The notes below the pieces were generated by a model. That model did not search any database. It saw nothing but the letters and a program-made list of their open reading frames with translations, and was not told the origin of the DNA. Made by a program: the position numbers and the translations under genes. Source: UBA6107 sp034430175 (lineage in GTDB: Bacteria; Chloroflexota; Anaerolineae; Anaerolineales; Anaerolineaceae). Taken from it: 64,000 nucleotides of DNA. The stretch's first letter is position 1; each line of letters begins with the position of its first letter. Shown here in pieces: positions 53,701 through 61,404 of the stretch. The stretch spans positions 207,440 through 271,439 of the forward strand of contig DAOUFI010000001.1 in assembly GCA_034430175.1 (NCBI GenBank), read 5' to 3'.

Positions 53701-55069
53701 TTTCACAGTCGCGGCAGGGCATGAGGAAACTGTCTTTACTGTTGTTTCCATCAATGGAGATGGGGTGTTGGATGTCAACACCGGTTATGACGGTGTCACA
53801 GATACAGAACTGCTCGACACAGGCAATACTTTAGCTCCCAATGCCGAGGGTGTGATTACCATCGTTGTGCGTGTCATTCCCACTACCCATTACTTCGAAA
53901 ACTCGGTGGAAGGTAGTGGGATCAGCCCGGCAGACGTGGAGGTCACTGACGTTTCTCAAAACGGCGACAATCCAGATATTGATGGTGATCTAAACCCGAC
54001 CAACAACAATGAGCCCACTCCAATTGAATTTGGAAACGGTATTTTTGATCCGCCGACCGGCATAAAGACGGTGGATGCTTCCGGCAGACCCCAGGTTACC
54101 TGGACGATGGTATGGATCAATAACACCAACATTGTTGGCGTTCGAGCGGCGATCAGCGACCCAATTCCGGAGGATACTGTTTATCAGGCAGTTGGCGCAT
54201 CAAGCGGTTACGATGTTCCTGCTGGCGCGCCAGCCGATTCAACCAACATTGGCATCACTTGCACCTCATCGGCTGCCACGGTTACTGAAGCTTGTTACTA
54301 CGAAGGGCCAACGGCTACTTACCCGCGCGGACGAATTATCTGGGAAGGCACCATTGCCCCCGATTTCGGCATCACCGATCCAGCATTGGCTGTGAATGCT
54401 TTACACATCGTCTTTAATGTGCGCACGAGTGGAATGATTAATCACCTTGAAAACCGCGCCACCGCAGATGTCGATCTGAACGGTGATGGCGATTATGACG
54501 ACGCGGGTGAAACAGGAGCGGTAGCTGTTTCCAAGTCGTGGAATGTGGAAGTTCCGGCTGTTCCTGAGACCGGGTTTGCGCCTTACGCAAAGACATATGT
54601 TCCGGAGCAACCGAAGCTGAAGATGTATGCCAATCTTGGCGATATCTGGTTGGAAATTCCCAGCCTTGGAGTGAAGATTCCAATCGTAGGGGTACCACAA
54701 ACGGAAGACGGCTGGGATGTTACCTGGCTGGATAACCAGGCTGGTTGGTTGACGGGTACTGCTTACCCAACCCTGTCTGGAAACTCAGTTTTAACCGCGC
54801 ACGTTTATAATGCCAACGGCAAACCGGGTCCGTTCATCAACCTGACCAGCCTGAAGTACGGTGACCAGATCATCATCCATGCCTGGGGCCAAGAATATGT
54901 TTACGAGGTACGCGAGTTCACGCAGATCACACCGGATGATACTTCTTTGCTCACCAAACACGAAGATTTGCCGTGGCTGACACTGATTACCTGCCGGGGG
55001 TATGACCCCGCGACTGGCGAATATCGTTACCGTTACGTGGTTAGGGCGGTGCAGGTGGCGATCAAGTAA
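47711..55069 (+). CDS. 2,452-aa DUF11/DUF7933-type repeat surface protein with C-terminal sortase
   Basis: A signal peptide (about 1-33) is followed by ~16 Ig-like repeats of 105-140 residues. Repeats of the SKAF...GG.S.LTFTI type begin near residues 50, 182, 318, 448, 579, 716, 845, 979, 1100, 1450 and 1575; those of the LVK...GNTVTYSYTV type near 1232, 1340 and 1832; DUF11-like ones near 1705 and 1949. A linker then leads to a sorting-signal-like VPETG (2284-2288). It is not followed by a membrane helix but by a sortase domain (about 2300-2452), with catalytic-type His2364 (LTAHVYN), Cys2428 (LITCRG) and Arg2439/2441. Substrate-like and enzyme parts share one chain. Stand-alone transcript. 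Confidence 0.88.
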   Translation: MRNSSRLFVKLFILIAAIFISIQNLPLIESAAQGVTYSYPIITNNFTPDVIPSGGTSVLTVVLGNSNSFPVTLSSYPPAISEPLPSGVYFANPVNATSDCGITVTTIGTTLSLYGGVIPAADGDNPGTCTVKVNVTSTSAGSTFIYTIPASELVATDATGSINLTNQTKTDATIQVRTVQPPSLSKAFNPNTRTVGASSLMSITIRNNDLNYALHQVTLTDNLPSNLVIYSSPGTTFSNCGSSVSLTDASGGALGAGDTGIKLVNAEIPANSSCVVSVYVTSMTPGAYTNTIPANAIQSREGVTNATAASAQVNFQIMGLTKAFSVTNMQVGGTTKLTITLTNYSSTQAFTGVSLTDSFPTGLVPAAIPNLATTCGTGTVAYDSGSNSISLTDGTITANGSCTITVELTATEAGTFTNVIPAKAVVTTQGATNVTAVSASVTTYASGLGITSASKSFSPSSIALGGVSRLTITFTAPGDTALSNFSITDALPVGVVIAPTPNATKSTYCVGGTLTATAGGTQFIWSGGSIAASRSCSIAVNVTSSTPGTFTNIITPSNISNTEGRNMSSNISSTLYVSGISVAKAYAPTVVNINGVSQLTITLQNTNSSQIDFAAFADTLQSGVMIASPANAYTNCGSDAVLVATAGTRNISLSNATIPAQVGGVPGICTVVLDVVGVTTGSWSNTIAAGDLTGTIHGTSTKISNPTSASASLTVASLRINVNKSFSPNTVFGGSASTLTLTLSNPNNAVLTGVAFTDNFPAGMFIAAPASPTTTCGGTVVAVPNATSFSFSGGTIAANGVCYITVKTTMNVINTLTNTIPVGAVTTTNGASNAEKVEASLGNLSLATVKKVFFDSSIYAGESTTMQITISNKTNVELTGLGLVDALPENMSPVLPLTAIQCNGGTVSYDAASNTLYLTGGELPAYGSCLVTVEITSSVPANYQNCLDAGVVKDDQGVTNDSASCANLEVDTPVTVTPPSITKVFSADTIPADGTSLLTFTITNPNTTVALTGVEFTDELPAGMTLTSTPNPTQCNGVVSFDSSTNTLRLTGGSISAGGSCTVVAGVSAEPGVYDNTTSVVTSTNGGTGNSASDTLTVIAAPVISKEFNLDTIATGGISTLTFTISNPNPVANPVDLTGVKFTDVLPTGVTVAASPDVTVTGCGTAYTFAPSADGATLTFSGGVVAVGTDCVISVDVTAANGGTYVNTTGAVSSTNGGTGNTATDTLTVSGPGLSLVKTNITQSYNAVGNTVTYSYTVTNSGDVTISAPIMITDDHFPVPIICTSADLAIGESATCTANYVVTASDITAGLITNTAYASGDASGVTVTSNESSATVYYASLKLVKSTSTVSFHNAGNTITYTYTLINNGNITLYAPYVVYDDHFGTKLTCTSTAPLPVGGATTCTRTYTVVAADVTNRFVTNIAYATAADSGANTITSNTASVTVYKVDAPLITKAFAVDQIIAGATTTLTFTITNPTANVVPLTGVAFTDNLPAGMSVVTPILTSQCGGTVALSNSNTTIRLTGGSILANSSCTVTVDVTVNAGGTYVNTTGTVSSTNGGTGLTATDTLLAVAPPLISKAFSPITINDGGISTLTFTITNPSVNPIALTGVAFSDNFPTGLKVADPANVDLSGCGTGAVFTASAGDASVSLSGATVAVGTPCVISVDVTASAGVYANTTNKVTSTEGGDGIPSNTATLEVLSTLDLSINKTDGVKSVDRGEVVTYTITVSNDGLIDATGAKVVDSFPSLLEDISWTCVADTGASCTASGTGNISDTVNLPAGKKVIYTVIATVADDATTSIINSASVIPPVDLVDVNTDNNTEKDIDTLNRLSLTKLAAVEHTDYLVLGEEVTYTYTLTNNGTSTLSAPFTISDDQIGTPDKGTPFTCGTVTTLAPGESVTCTAAYSITQDDLDVGALTNTATGYALDADGNTVTSNEASQTIGADQEPMIGLAKEVVSIDTVSVGTYDVTFNIIVKNYGNVTLHDISVTDDLTATFTVAAGHEETVFTVVSINGDGVLDVNTGYDGVTDTELLDTGNTLAPNAEGVITIVVRVIPTTHYFENSVEGSGISPADVEVTDVSQNGDNPDIDGDLNPTNNNEPTPIEFGNGIFDPPTGIKTVDASGRPQVTWTMVWINNTNIVGVRAAISDPIPEDTVYQAVGASSGYDVPAGAPADSTNIGITCTSSAATVTEACYYEGPTATYPRGRIIWEGTIAPDFGITDPALAVNALHIVFNVRTSGMINHLENRATADVDLNGDGDYDDAGETGAVAVSKSWNVEVPAVPETGFAPYAKTYVPEQPKLKMYANLGDIWLEIPSLGVKIPIVGVPQTEDGWDVTWLDNQAGWLTGTAYPTLSGNSVLTAHVYNANGKPGPFINLTSLKYGDQIIIHAWGQEYVYEVREFTQITPDDTSLLTKHEDLPWLTLITCRGYDPATGEYRYRYVVRAVQVAIK

Positions 55070-55074
55070 GAAAC

Positions 55075-55108
55075 GATGGAGCGGCTCAAAACCGCTCCAT
55101 CTTTTTTT
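55075..55108 (+). terminator. Intrinsic terminator after surface-protein gene
   Basis: A perfect 10-bp stem (GATGGAGCGG and complement), 7-nt loop and a T-run of seven, 6 nt after the stop codon. Confidence 0.9.
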
Positions 55109-55457
55109 ACTGGCGTATTCCCCAAGGTTTGACCGTGTCATCCCAACTGATAGTGGCGATCAAGTCTCCGGTGGGATCAATACAGCTTCGTATAACCACA
55201 TTGCTATGACCACCGATGATCTTAACAACCATTATTTAGAAGATTGTTGGAGGTTGGGAAAGGTTGTCGGCTGCATGAGACCAACAATAAATGGCTAAGG
55301 AAGATCCAAAACGCTCTCGTCATAGTTACATCTTTCATGTAAAACCTCTATTTACATAATAATAAATTGGCAGTAAATTACAAGCGACCGCTAATCATTC
55401 TTATGGTTCCGTCCGGCGGTTATGAACAGCCTGAATTTCACTAAACAAAGGTACATC
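55109..55457. other. Intergenic stretch, no feature seen
   Basis: About 350 bp between the terminator and the methyltransferase. Short open frames only, without ribosome sites or recognisable products. An AAAGGTA ribosome site lies at the right end before ATG 55458. No repeat or RNA fold is obvious. Confidence 0.5.
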
Positions 55458-56165
55458 ATGAAAGATTACAAAGAAGCCTTCAAAGATTTGGAATTGGGCA
55501 GCGTCCTCGACGTTGCCACAGGAGCCGGAGCGTTCCTGGATGAATTGCTCAAAGACGCAATCAGTTATCGAACCGCGGTTGGGATCGACAAAAAGGAGAC
55601 GGCCGCAGAGGCTTTCGCGGAAACTTTCAAAGACAATGATAGGGTGAATTTCCAATTGATGGATGCAGCAAAATTGGACTTTAAAGACGATTCGTTTGAT
55701 ACGGTTTCGATCTCGTTTTCGCTGCATCACCTGGAGACTCCTGAGATCACGCTGGCGGAAATGAAACGTGTTCTTAAGCCAGGCGGCTTTCTGATCGTCA
55801 ACGAGATGTACCCCGATGGCGACCAGGCGGAAACCCAGATGACCCACACATTGTTGCACCATTGGTTTGGCAGGGTAGATACCGTGAACAATGTTTTTCA
55901 CCGCGAAACATATACGCGAGGGCAGATTATCGCCATGGTCCAAAGGTTGGGATTGCGGGAAATGGCTGAATTCAGTCTGTTTGATCTTACGGAAGATCCA
56001 TTCAGCGTTGAGATTTCGGATGAACTGCTGCCGATCATTGATCGCTATATCGAACGGGCAAAAGGTTACCCCGACCTGCAGGATTATGGGAATCAAATGC
56101 GACGGCGGTTAAAGGAAATTGGTTATCATAACGCCAACACATTGCTTCTGATCGCTCGTAAATGA
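55458..56165 (+). CDS. Class I SAM-dependent methyltransferase
   Basis: A 235-residue methyltransferase. Motif I is VLDVATGAGAFLDEL (about 16-30); then GIDKKE (motif II), LMDAAKLDFKDDSFD (motif III-IV, about 68-82) and ISFSLHHLETPE; MKRVLKPGGFLIVNEM is motif VI. The pattern is of the Methyltransf_11 type, often acting on small molecules or quinones; the substrate is not evident. The start at 55458 gives the family's usual spacing and has a ribosome site; 12 further upstream codons are open. Confidence 0.82.
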   Translation: MKDYKEAFKDLELGSVLDVATGAGAFLDELLKDAISYRTAVGIDKKETAAEAFAETFKDNDRVNFQLMDAAKLDFKDDSFDTVSISFSLHHLETPEITLAEMKRVLKPGGFLIVNEMYPDGDQAETQMTHTLLHHWFGRVDTVNNVFHRETYTRGQIIAMVQRLGLREMAEFSLFDLTEDPFSVEISDELLPIIDRYIERAKGYPDLQDYGNQMRRRLKEIGYHNANTLLLIARK

Positions 56166-56166
56166 A

Positions 56167-56200
56167 AGAGAGGCGTTGCTCGAATGAGTAATGCCTCTCT
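56167..56200. terminator. Hairpin between convergent genes
   Basis: Stem AGAGAGGC with its complement (56167-56174 / 56193-56200), reinforced by an inner TTGCTC/GAGTAA pairing, 2 nt after the methyltransferase stop and 13 bp from the stop of the opposite lipoprotein gene. Confidence 0.7.
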
Positions 56201-56212
56201 CTAAACTGTGGA

Positions 56213-56593
56213 TTATTTCAATTCAATATTAATGCCTGAGATCAACCAACCATCACCGTTTGCTTCCATTACCAGAGTGATGATATAGGTTTCGTCGTCG
56301 AGTTTGGCTTCACCTTCCAAAACTCCCGTTGTGTTTTCGATGTTGGTTGAGTTGAAAGACCATTCATCGAAATTACGCGGGGCAGTGAAATCAGCCCAGG
56401 CGGTTTCTCCGCCAATCTCGTCTTTCACACTTTGAGTCAGCATATTCCAGGAGGTGGAATTGTCGCCATCCTTCAATGCCTGCATAAAGGCATTGCCGGT
56501 ATCGGTAACGGATTGCAGATTTGTAACAACCCCACATGAGGTTAATGAGAATAAAGCAATAACAGCAAAACTAATACCAAGTAATTTTCTCAT
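56213..56593 (-). CDS. Small lipoprotein with NTF2-like (DUF4878) pattern
   Basis: A 126-residue lipoprotein: signal peptide with lipobox LTSC (Cys about 20), then a helix and beta-sheet pattern (TDTGNAFMQALKDGDNSTSW, then GWLISGINIEL at the end) common to DUF4878/NTF2-like secreted proteins. AAGGAG stands 8 nt before ATG 56593. Likely surface-exposed; role unknown. Confidence 0.7.
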   Translation of the reverse strand: MRKLLGISFAVIALFSLTSCGVVTNLQSVTDTGNAFMQALKDGDNSTSWNMLTQSVKDEIGGETAWADFTAPRNFDEWSFNSTNIENTTGVLEGEAKLDDETYIITLVMEANGDGWLISGINIELK

Positions 56594-56669
56594 CGGATTC
56601 TCCTTCATAGTACACATATTATTACAGGATAATTAAGATATATCAAGTCTGAATATTGGGTTTTGGGGA

Positions 56670-57530
56670 TTATTTTCTGAGGATGGCGTCACTCATGCGT
56701 GCTAGACGGGAAATCTCAGGCACATCGTGGACGCGCAGAATGTCCGCACCGCGGGTGATGGCGATGACGCAAACGGCTTCGGTGCCTTCCAACCGATCGT
56801 CGGGTGGCAGGTCGAGGGTATAGCCAATAAAGGATTTTCGCGACGGGCCGAGAAGCACCGGATAGCCCATGCCCTTGATCTCGTCCAGCCGGTTGACAAG
56901 CTCGAGGTTGTGCTCCACCTTCTTGCCGAACCCCAGCCCGGGGTCGAGAATGATCTGCTCTTTACGCACGCCGCCAACCAGTGCCAGATCGATACTCTCC
57001 TGTAATTCGCGCTTGATGTCGGCGATTATGTCGTCGTATTCAGCGCCGAGATATTGACCGCCCAGCCGCTCCTGCAGTTCCACACGGTTAGGCTTGCTGC
57101 GGTTGTGCATGAGCACCAGCGGGGCACCGCTTTCAGCCGCAACTTTGACCATCGCGGGGTCGGCTTTGAGCGCCCACACGTCGTTAATCCAGCGCACTCC
57201 AGCGTTCAGACCGGCAATGGCAACAGCCGCTTTACTGGTATCGAGCGAGAGGATGGCTTCGAGTTTCAACCCAGCCAGCGCTTCGATCACCGGCAGTACC
57301 CGGTCCATCTCTTCCTGCGCCGAGACAGGTTGTGAGCCGGGACGGGTGGATTCACCGCCGATATCGAGAATATCCGCGCCGGATTCAACGAAACGCAGTG
57401 CCTGTTCGATGGCCGCGCGGACCACGTCATTTTGCGTCATCAAGCCGTCACCCGAAAAGCTGTCGGGGGTCACGTTGAGAATACCCATGATGTATGTTTT
57501 GCTGCCAAACTTCAGGAAGGGATCAGGCAT
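56670..57530 (-). CDS. folP: Dihydropteroate synthase
   Basis: A 286-residue TIM-barrel enzyme. Motifs: MGILNVTPDSFSGDG (about 15-29), DIGGESTRPG (about 55-64), SLDTSKAAVA, WINDVWAL, and the pterin/sulfa-site LLGPSRKSFIG near 220. It condenses hydroxymethyl-dihydropterin diphosphate with p-aminobenzoate. The start at 57530 overlaps the folK stop by 8 nt. Downstream of folK, it forms the folate end of a long minus-strand operon. Confidence 0.94.
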   Translation of the reverse strand: MPDPFLKFGSKTYIMGILNVTPDSFSGDGLMTQNDVVRAAIEQALRFVESGADILDIGGESTRPGSQPVSAQEEMDRVLPVIEALAGLKLEAILSLDTSKAAVAIAGLNAGVRWINDVWALKADPAMVKVAAESGAPLVLMHNRSKPNRVELQERLGGQYLGAEYDDIIADIKRELQESIDLALVGGVRKEQIILDPGLGFGKKVEHNLELVNRLDEIKGMGYPVLLGPSRKSFIGYTLDLPPDDRLEGTEAVCVIAITRGADILRVHDVPEISRLARMSDAILRK

Positions 57531-58017
57531 GATTGCTCTCCCATTTAACAATTCCGCTGGTGTCCAAATTCTCGAGCAGTCTGCTCACAGGCTTGTGATC
57601 CATCGGAGAGACCAGGTCAGGCGCGATCTCAAGCAGGGGAACCAGCACAAAGGCGCGTTCGAACATGCGCGGGTGAGGAATGACCAGGTTTGGAGTATCT
57701 AGTATGAGGTTGTCGAAGAGCAGGATATCGATATCGATCAGACGCGGACCGTAGCGGTAGGTTGTCTGTCGCCCCATTTTCACTTCGATATTCTTCACTG
57801 CGGCCAATAATTTCACGGGTAAAAGTTCTGTTGAGGCAATCAACACCTGGTTCAGGAAGGCGGGCTGATCGGTCACACCCCAGGGTGGGGTTTCATAGAT
57901 CGAAGATAATTTGGAGATCTTAATAAATGATGATAATTCCCGGCAGGCCTGTTCAAGGTTGGCTACGCGGTCACCCAGATTCGTCCCGAGCGCCAGTGTT
58001 ACCTTCGCGCAGCTCAC
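57523..58017 (-). CDS. folK: Hydroxymethyl-dihydropterin pyrophosphokinase
   Basis: A 164-residue enzyme. TLALGTNLGDRVANL (near residue 5) and the signature YGPRLIDIDILLFD (about 95-108), followed by IPHPRMFERAFVL, are complete. It activates the pterin for FolP. Start is GTG 58017, which overlaps the previous stop (GTGA) and has GGAGG upstream; the open frame upstream lies inside the preceding gene. Confidence 0.93.
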   Translation of the reverse strand: MSCAKVTLALGTNLGDRVANLEQACRELSSFIKISKLSSIYETPPWGVTDQPAFLNQVLIASTELLPVKLLAAVKNIEVKMGRQTTYRYGPRLIDIDILLFDNLILDTPNLVIPHPRMFERAFVLVPLLEIAPDLVSPMDHKPVSRLLENLDTSGIVKWESNHA

Positions 58018-58703
58018 ACCGCCTCCAACCAGGTGGAGAAGAGGTTGTTTTCGGCATCGATCTCCACGACGAGACCATTCTTCTTTTTTAATGTTGCCAG
58101 CGCTGTTGTCAGATCGTGCATCATGGAGAGGGCAGAACGATCGACTCCCTCCTCCTGGTTCAGCCACGCGGCACCGGCGAATGGTGTCGCGGACTTAACA
58201 GGTCGTTTGGATCGCTGTGAATGAAAGACGAAAATATTCACCACCGCGGCGGATTTGCTATCTTTTTGCAGGGCGGTTTGGATCGTATCAAGAAGCGCTT
58301 CGTCCTTCTCGTCGAGGTGGAACGAAAGGCGATATTCCAGGTAGGCCTGTGGGATGAGGTTATACCGGCCAATCACCGCGGGGGAGGAGATCAGGGCGGT
58401 GGTAAATCCGCCCTCTCCTTGGGCGATCAGCAGGATCATGTCTTTTTCTCCGTTAGCAGCCTTGCGGCTGGCGTCGTGGATAAGAGGTTGTTGACTTTTG
58501 AGCCATGCGGGGAAGCACGAAATGATCGTTGTTTGCTCCATACCGGCAAGGTCTGGTGAAGGTATGGATGCTTCAGATGAGATCAGAACGATCTCGTCCA
58601 ACCAACGCGGTTGAACGTGAATCAATTTAAGCCAGCTCTCCAACATGGACAACGAATTGAGACGTGTGCTGGCAAGCCAGAAGGCGGGAGCGAGCTCAGC
58701 CAT
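58014..58703 (-). CDS. Hypothetical protein between hom and folK
   Basis: A 229-residue protein. A middle stretch (ASRKAANGEKDMILLIAQGE, and then TALISSPAVIGRYNLIPQAY) faintly recalls the thiolase fold, but no catalytic Cys/His motif is visible and the chain is shorter than a thiolase. It overlaps hom by 8 nt and folK by 4 nt, so it is certainly translated within the operon. Function unassigned. Confidence 0.5.
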   Translation of the reverse strand: MAELAPAFWLASTRLNSLSMLESWLKLIHVQPRWLDEIVLISSEASIPSPDLAGMEQTTIISCFPAWLKSQQPLIHDASRKAANGEKDMILLIAQGEGGFTTALISSPAVIGRYNLIPQAYLEYRLSFHLDEKDEALLDTIQTALQKDSKSAAVVNIFVFHSQRSKRPVKSATPFAGAAWLNQEEGVDRSALSMMHDLTTALATLKKKNGLVVEIDAENNLFSTWLEAV

Positions 58704-59727
58704 TCCTCACCGCGTTGATCAGGTCGGCCAGCAGCCCGTATGCCGTGGTCTCTGGTCCGGGGTTGCTCTCTACGATGCCAAGTCCAGGCAGAGTGTCGGT
58801 TTCAAACTGCACGTAGGAACTGGTGCCGTTAATACTGTAGAGTGGCGTGGTTGGTTTCACCCGCTGCGGTGCTACTTTGGCTGTCACTTTGCTGCCTTCG
58901 CGTTTGGCGGTGCACACCAGCTTCCAGCGTTCGCCGGCAGCAAGGGCTTCGTTGATCATTTCAGGAGTGATATCGCGGATGCCGGTACGATCGATTTCGG
59001 CGGGTTTGAGGGGAATACCCATCACCACGGTAGCCAGCGCAGCCACTTTGATTGAGGCGTCCCAGCCATCGATATCAGCGCTGGGGTCGGTTTCGGCAAT
59101 GCCGATGGATTGGGCGTACTTGACCGCTTCATCGAATGGCTTACCTTGTTCCATCAGCTCGAGCAGGATGTTGGTGCAAGAATTGAGGATACCTTGGAAG
59201 CCTTTGAGTTCCACGGCGGGCAGCGGTCCGCGGAAAAGCGAGAAGATTGGTGCGCCGTCCATTACCGCGGATTCAAAGAGGAAGCGGCGGCCTTTTTGCG
59301 TGGCCAGGTCCGTCAGTTCGCGGTAGGCGTGCACCACCGGCCCTTTGTTGGCGGTGATGGCGTGCATGCCGCATTCGAGAGCCGCACGCAGGTGATCGAT
59401 GGCCGGTTGGCCGGTGAGATGGTTAACTGGGGAGTTTTCGAATATCACCTCCGCCGGGCAGACACGAATAAATTCGATCACCGAAGCCAGGGGAGTCACT
59501 TTCGATAACTGGTCCAGCGATCCGCCGCTGGAGGCGATCTTGATCGCGGCTTCGGCGTCGATGCCATCCGGGTCAATGGCCATGCCGTGGTGGGCGGTGG
59601 CGATGCCCACGATCTTCGTGGAAAAGCCGAAATCTTTTTGCAGGACGGCTTGTTTTTTCTCCAACAGCCGGGCCAGGGCTTTGGCTACGTTGCCGAATCC
59701 GACTAGGATCACTCTCATTTCACGCAT
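58696..59727 (-). CDS. hom: Homoserine dehydrogenase
   Basis: A 343-residue enzyme. The NAD(P) fold starts VILVGFGNVAKALARLL, ANKGPVVHAY (about 135) holds the conserved Lys, and FQGILNSCTNILLELM and AETDPSADIDGWDASIK (about 210-226) are the catalytic region. There is no C-terminal ACT domain, so threonine feedback through that domain is absent. It makes homoserine from aspartate semialdehyde for Thr/Met synthesis. It lies 20 bp after murI. Confidence 0.9.
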   Translation of the reverse strand: MREMRVILVGFGNVAKALARLLEKKQAVLQKDFGFSTKIVGIATAHHGMAIDPDGIDAEAAIKIASSGGSLDQLSKVTPLASVIEFIRVCPAEVIFENSPVNHLTGQPAIDHLRAALECGMHAITANKGPVVHAYRELTDLATQKGRRFLFESAVMDGAPIFSLFRGPLPAVELKGFQGILNSCTNILLELMEQGKPFDEAVKYAQSIGIAETDPSADIDGWDASIKVAALATVVMGIPLKPAEIDRTGIRDITPEMINEALAAGERWKLVCTAKREGSKVTAKVAPQRVKPTTPLYSINGTSSYVQFETDTLPGLGIVESNPGPETTAYGLLADLINAVRNG

Positions 59728-59747
59728 GGTTGACTCCGATAAGTAAA

Positions 59748-60578
59748 TTATGAAGCGGATAATCGATTCCCGATCCAGGTGGCTTTACGGACGGTGCCTT
59801 CTTCGCCAATGAATGAGAGTAACAATTTTTGCATTTGTGGGGGGTCGCCGGTGGTGTAGAAAGTCACTGGAGCTTTTTCCTGACCTTTTGCTAGCCAACC
59901 AAACTCTTCCAGACGATGGGCAATGTGACGGGCTACTGCTGGAGCGGGGTCAATGACGCGAACGTTCGGACCGACGATTTGCTGAATGAGTGGGATGACG
60001 AAGGGATAATGAGTGCAGCCGAGCACGACCGTGTCGATATTTTGCGCCAGCATGGGTTTCAATACCTTTTCAAGCAGGGCGCGTGTATCCGGGCCGTCCA
60101 GGTCGCCTTTTTCGATCTGCCCCACCAATCCAATGCAGGGATCCTGCAAGAGTTTTACGCCGTGGGCAAAGCGTTCAACCAGTGAGCCGTAGACCTCAGC
60201 CTGGAAGAAGGCATAAGTGGCCAGTACCCCCACCACGCCGGTTCTGGTCTGTTCCGCGGCGGGTTTGACAGCGGGTTCCATGCCAACGATAGGGACATTC
60301 GGGAATTTCTCGCGCACGTAGTTCAGAGCTGCCGCGGAAGCGGTGTTGCAGGCGATCACGCTCAGCTTCGCGCCTTGATCCAATAAAAAGCGGACCGCCT
60401 CGTGGGTGAATTGCCGTACTTCTCCCAGTGAGCGCTGTCCGTAGGGCACGTGAAACTGGTCACCGATGTAGATGACGGGTTGAGATGGAAGCTGTTGACG
60501 TATGGCACGCAGAACGGAAAGCCCGCCAACGCCGGAATCAAATACTCCGATAGTTTCTGCTGAATTGTTTGCTGCCAT
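59748..60578 (-). CDS. murI: Glutamate racemase
   Basis: A 276-residue cofactor-independent racemase. IGVFDSGVGGLSVLRAI holds the first Asp/Ser, VIACNTASAAAL the first catalytic Cys (about 84) and VVLGCTHYPF the second (about 195). It supplies D-glutamate for peptidoglycan. The start at 60578 is preferred for GGAGG 6 nt upstream and because this is the family's N-terminus; the frame is open 48 codons further upstream, but that part lies in the preceding gene. Follows the C26 gene by 16 bp. Confidence 0.93.
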   Translation of the reverse strand: MAANNSAETIGVFDSGVGGLSVLRAIRQQLPSQPVIYIGDQFHVPYGQRSLGEVRQFTHEAVRFLLDQGAKLSVIACNTASAAALNYVREKFPNVPIVGMEPAVKPAAEQTRTGVVGVLATYAFFQAEVYGSLVERFAHGVKLLQDPCIGLVGQIEKGDLDGPDTRALLEKVLKPMLAQNIDTVVLGCTHYPFVIPLIQQIVGPNVRVIDPAPAVARHIAHRLEEFGWLAKGQEKAPVTFYTTGDPPQMQKLLLSFIGEEGTVRKATWIGNRLSAS

Positions 60579-60594
60579 GCTTCCTCCAAAAATT

Positions 60595-61320
60595 TTAGGA
60601 CGACCGCGCTGCCTCGACAAAGGCTTTAAAGAGCGCCTGGTGTTCCGAGTAATCGCGCAGACATTCCGGGTGCCACTGGACGCCCAGGAAAAAGCGGTGA
60701 TCGGGAAACTCCAATCCTTCAACTAATCCATCACCGATGGCATGGGCCGTAACCTTCAACCCGGGTGCAATCAACCTTGTTGCCTGATGATGGAAACTGT
60801 TGACTGGTACTTTACTCTTCCCGATGATCTCGAAAAGACGCGTTCCAGCTTCTATTGTAACCTCATGCGCGATCATGTCACGACCCTGATCATAGGGGGT
60901 ATTGTGATCAAGTTTGGAATTGAGTTGGCTGGGAAGATGCGTGTACAGCGTGCCATGCAGAGCCACATTCATCACCTGCAAACCGCGACAAATACCAAAG
61001 ATTGGCCAGTTGGTCTTTGCTGCGAGTTTAGCAAGGCTAATTTCAAGTTCATCACGTTGATCCGAGACCATCATCAGGTGGTTGTCCTGCTTGCCGCGGT
61101 AGCGGATGGGATCGATATCACCGCCGCCACTAAGCAAAATTCCATCCAGACGGTTGCGCAGGTCTTCCAGTTCATCCACCGGAAAATCGGTGGGGAGAAG
61201 CACGGGAGCGCCGCCGGCTTTAACGATGGCTTGGGTGTAATCCACCGAGATCCGGTCTATGGCGGCTAAATTGGCGGGGGTATCCTGGGTGATGGTGATG
61301 CCGATCAATGGCTGGCGCAT
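60595..61320 (-). CDS. Class I glutamine amidotransferase-like hydrolase (peptidase C26)
   Basis: A 241-residue enzyme. The nucleophile is in IFGICRGLQVMNV (Cys about 108), the His-Glu pair in GVQWHPE (about 218). DGILLSGGGDIDP is also typical. It belongs to the gamma-glutamyl-GABA hydrolase (PuuD-like) family, which hydrolyses gamma-glutamyl amides without an amidotransferase partner. Substrate is not certain. It lies directly upstream of murI, so a role in glutamyl turnover is plausible. Confidence 0.85.
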   Translation of the reverse strand: MRQPLIGITITQDTPANLAAIDRISVDYTQAIVKAGGAPVLLPTDFPVDELEDLRNRLDGILLSGGGDIDPIRYRGKQDNHLMMVSDQRDELEISLAKLAAKTNWPIFGICRGLQVMNVALHGTLYTHLPSQLNSKLDHNTPYDQGRDMIAHEVTIEAGTRLFEIIGKSKVPVNSFHHQATRLIAPGLKVTAHAIGDGLVEGLEFPDHRFFLGVQWHPECLRDYSEHQALFKAFVEAARSS

Positions 61321-61352
61321 AAGTCGTTCTCCTTGATGGTTAATACAACAAA

Positions 61353-61380
61353 GGGCGCAACCTGATTATTGGCTGCACCC
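61353..61380 (-). terminator. Hairpin after rplS
   Basis: GGGCGCA (61353-61359) pairs with TGCACCC (61374-61380) with one G-U, 24 nt past the rplS stop; on the minus strand TTTGTTG follows. It may partly separate rplS from the downstream operon. Confidence 0.5.
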
Positions 61381-61404
61381 TGATTATGAGCAATTTTGGG
61401 CAGA

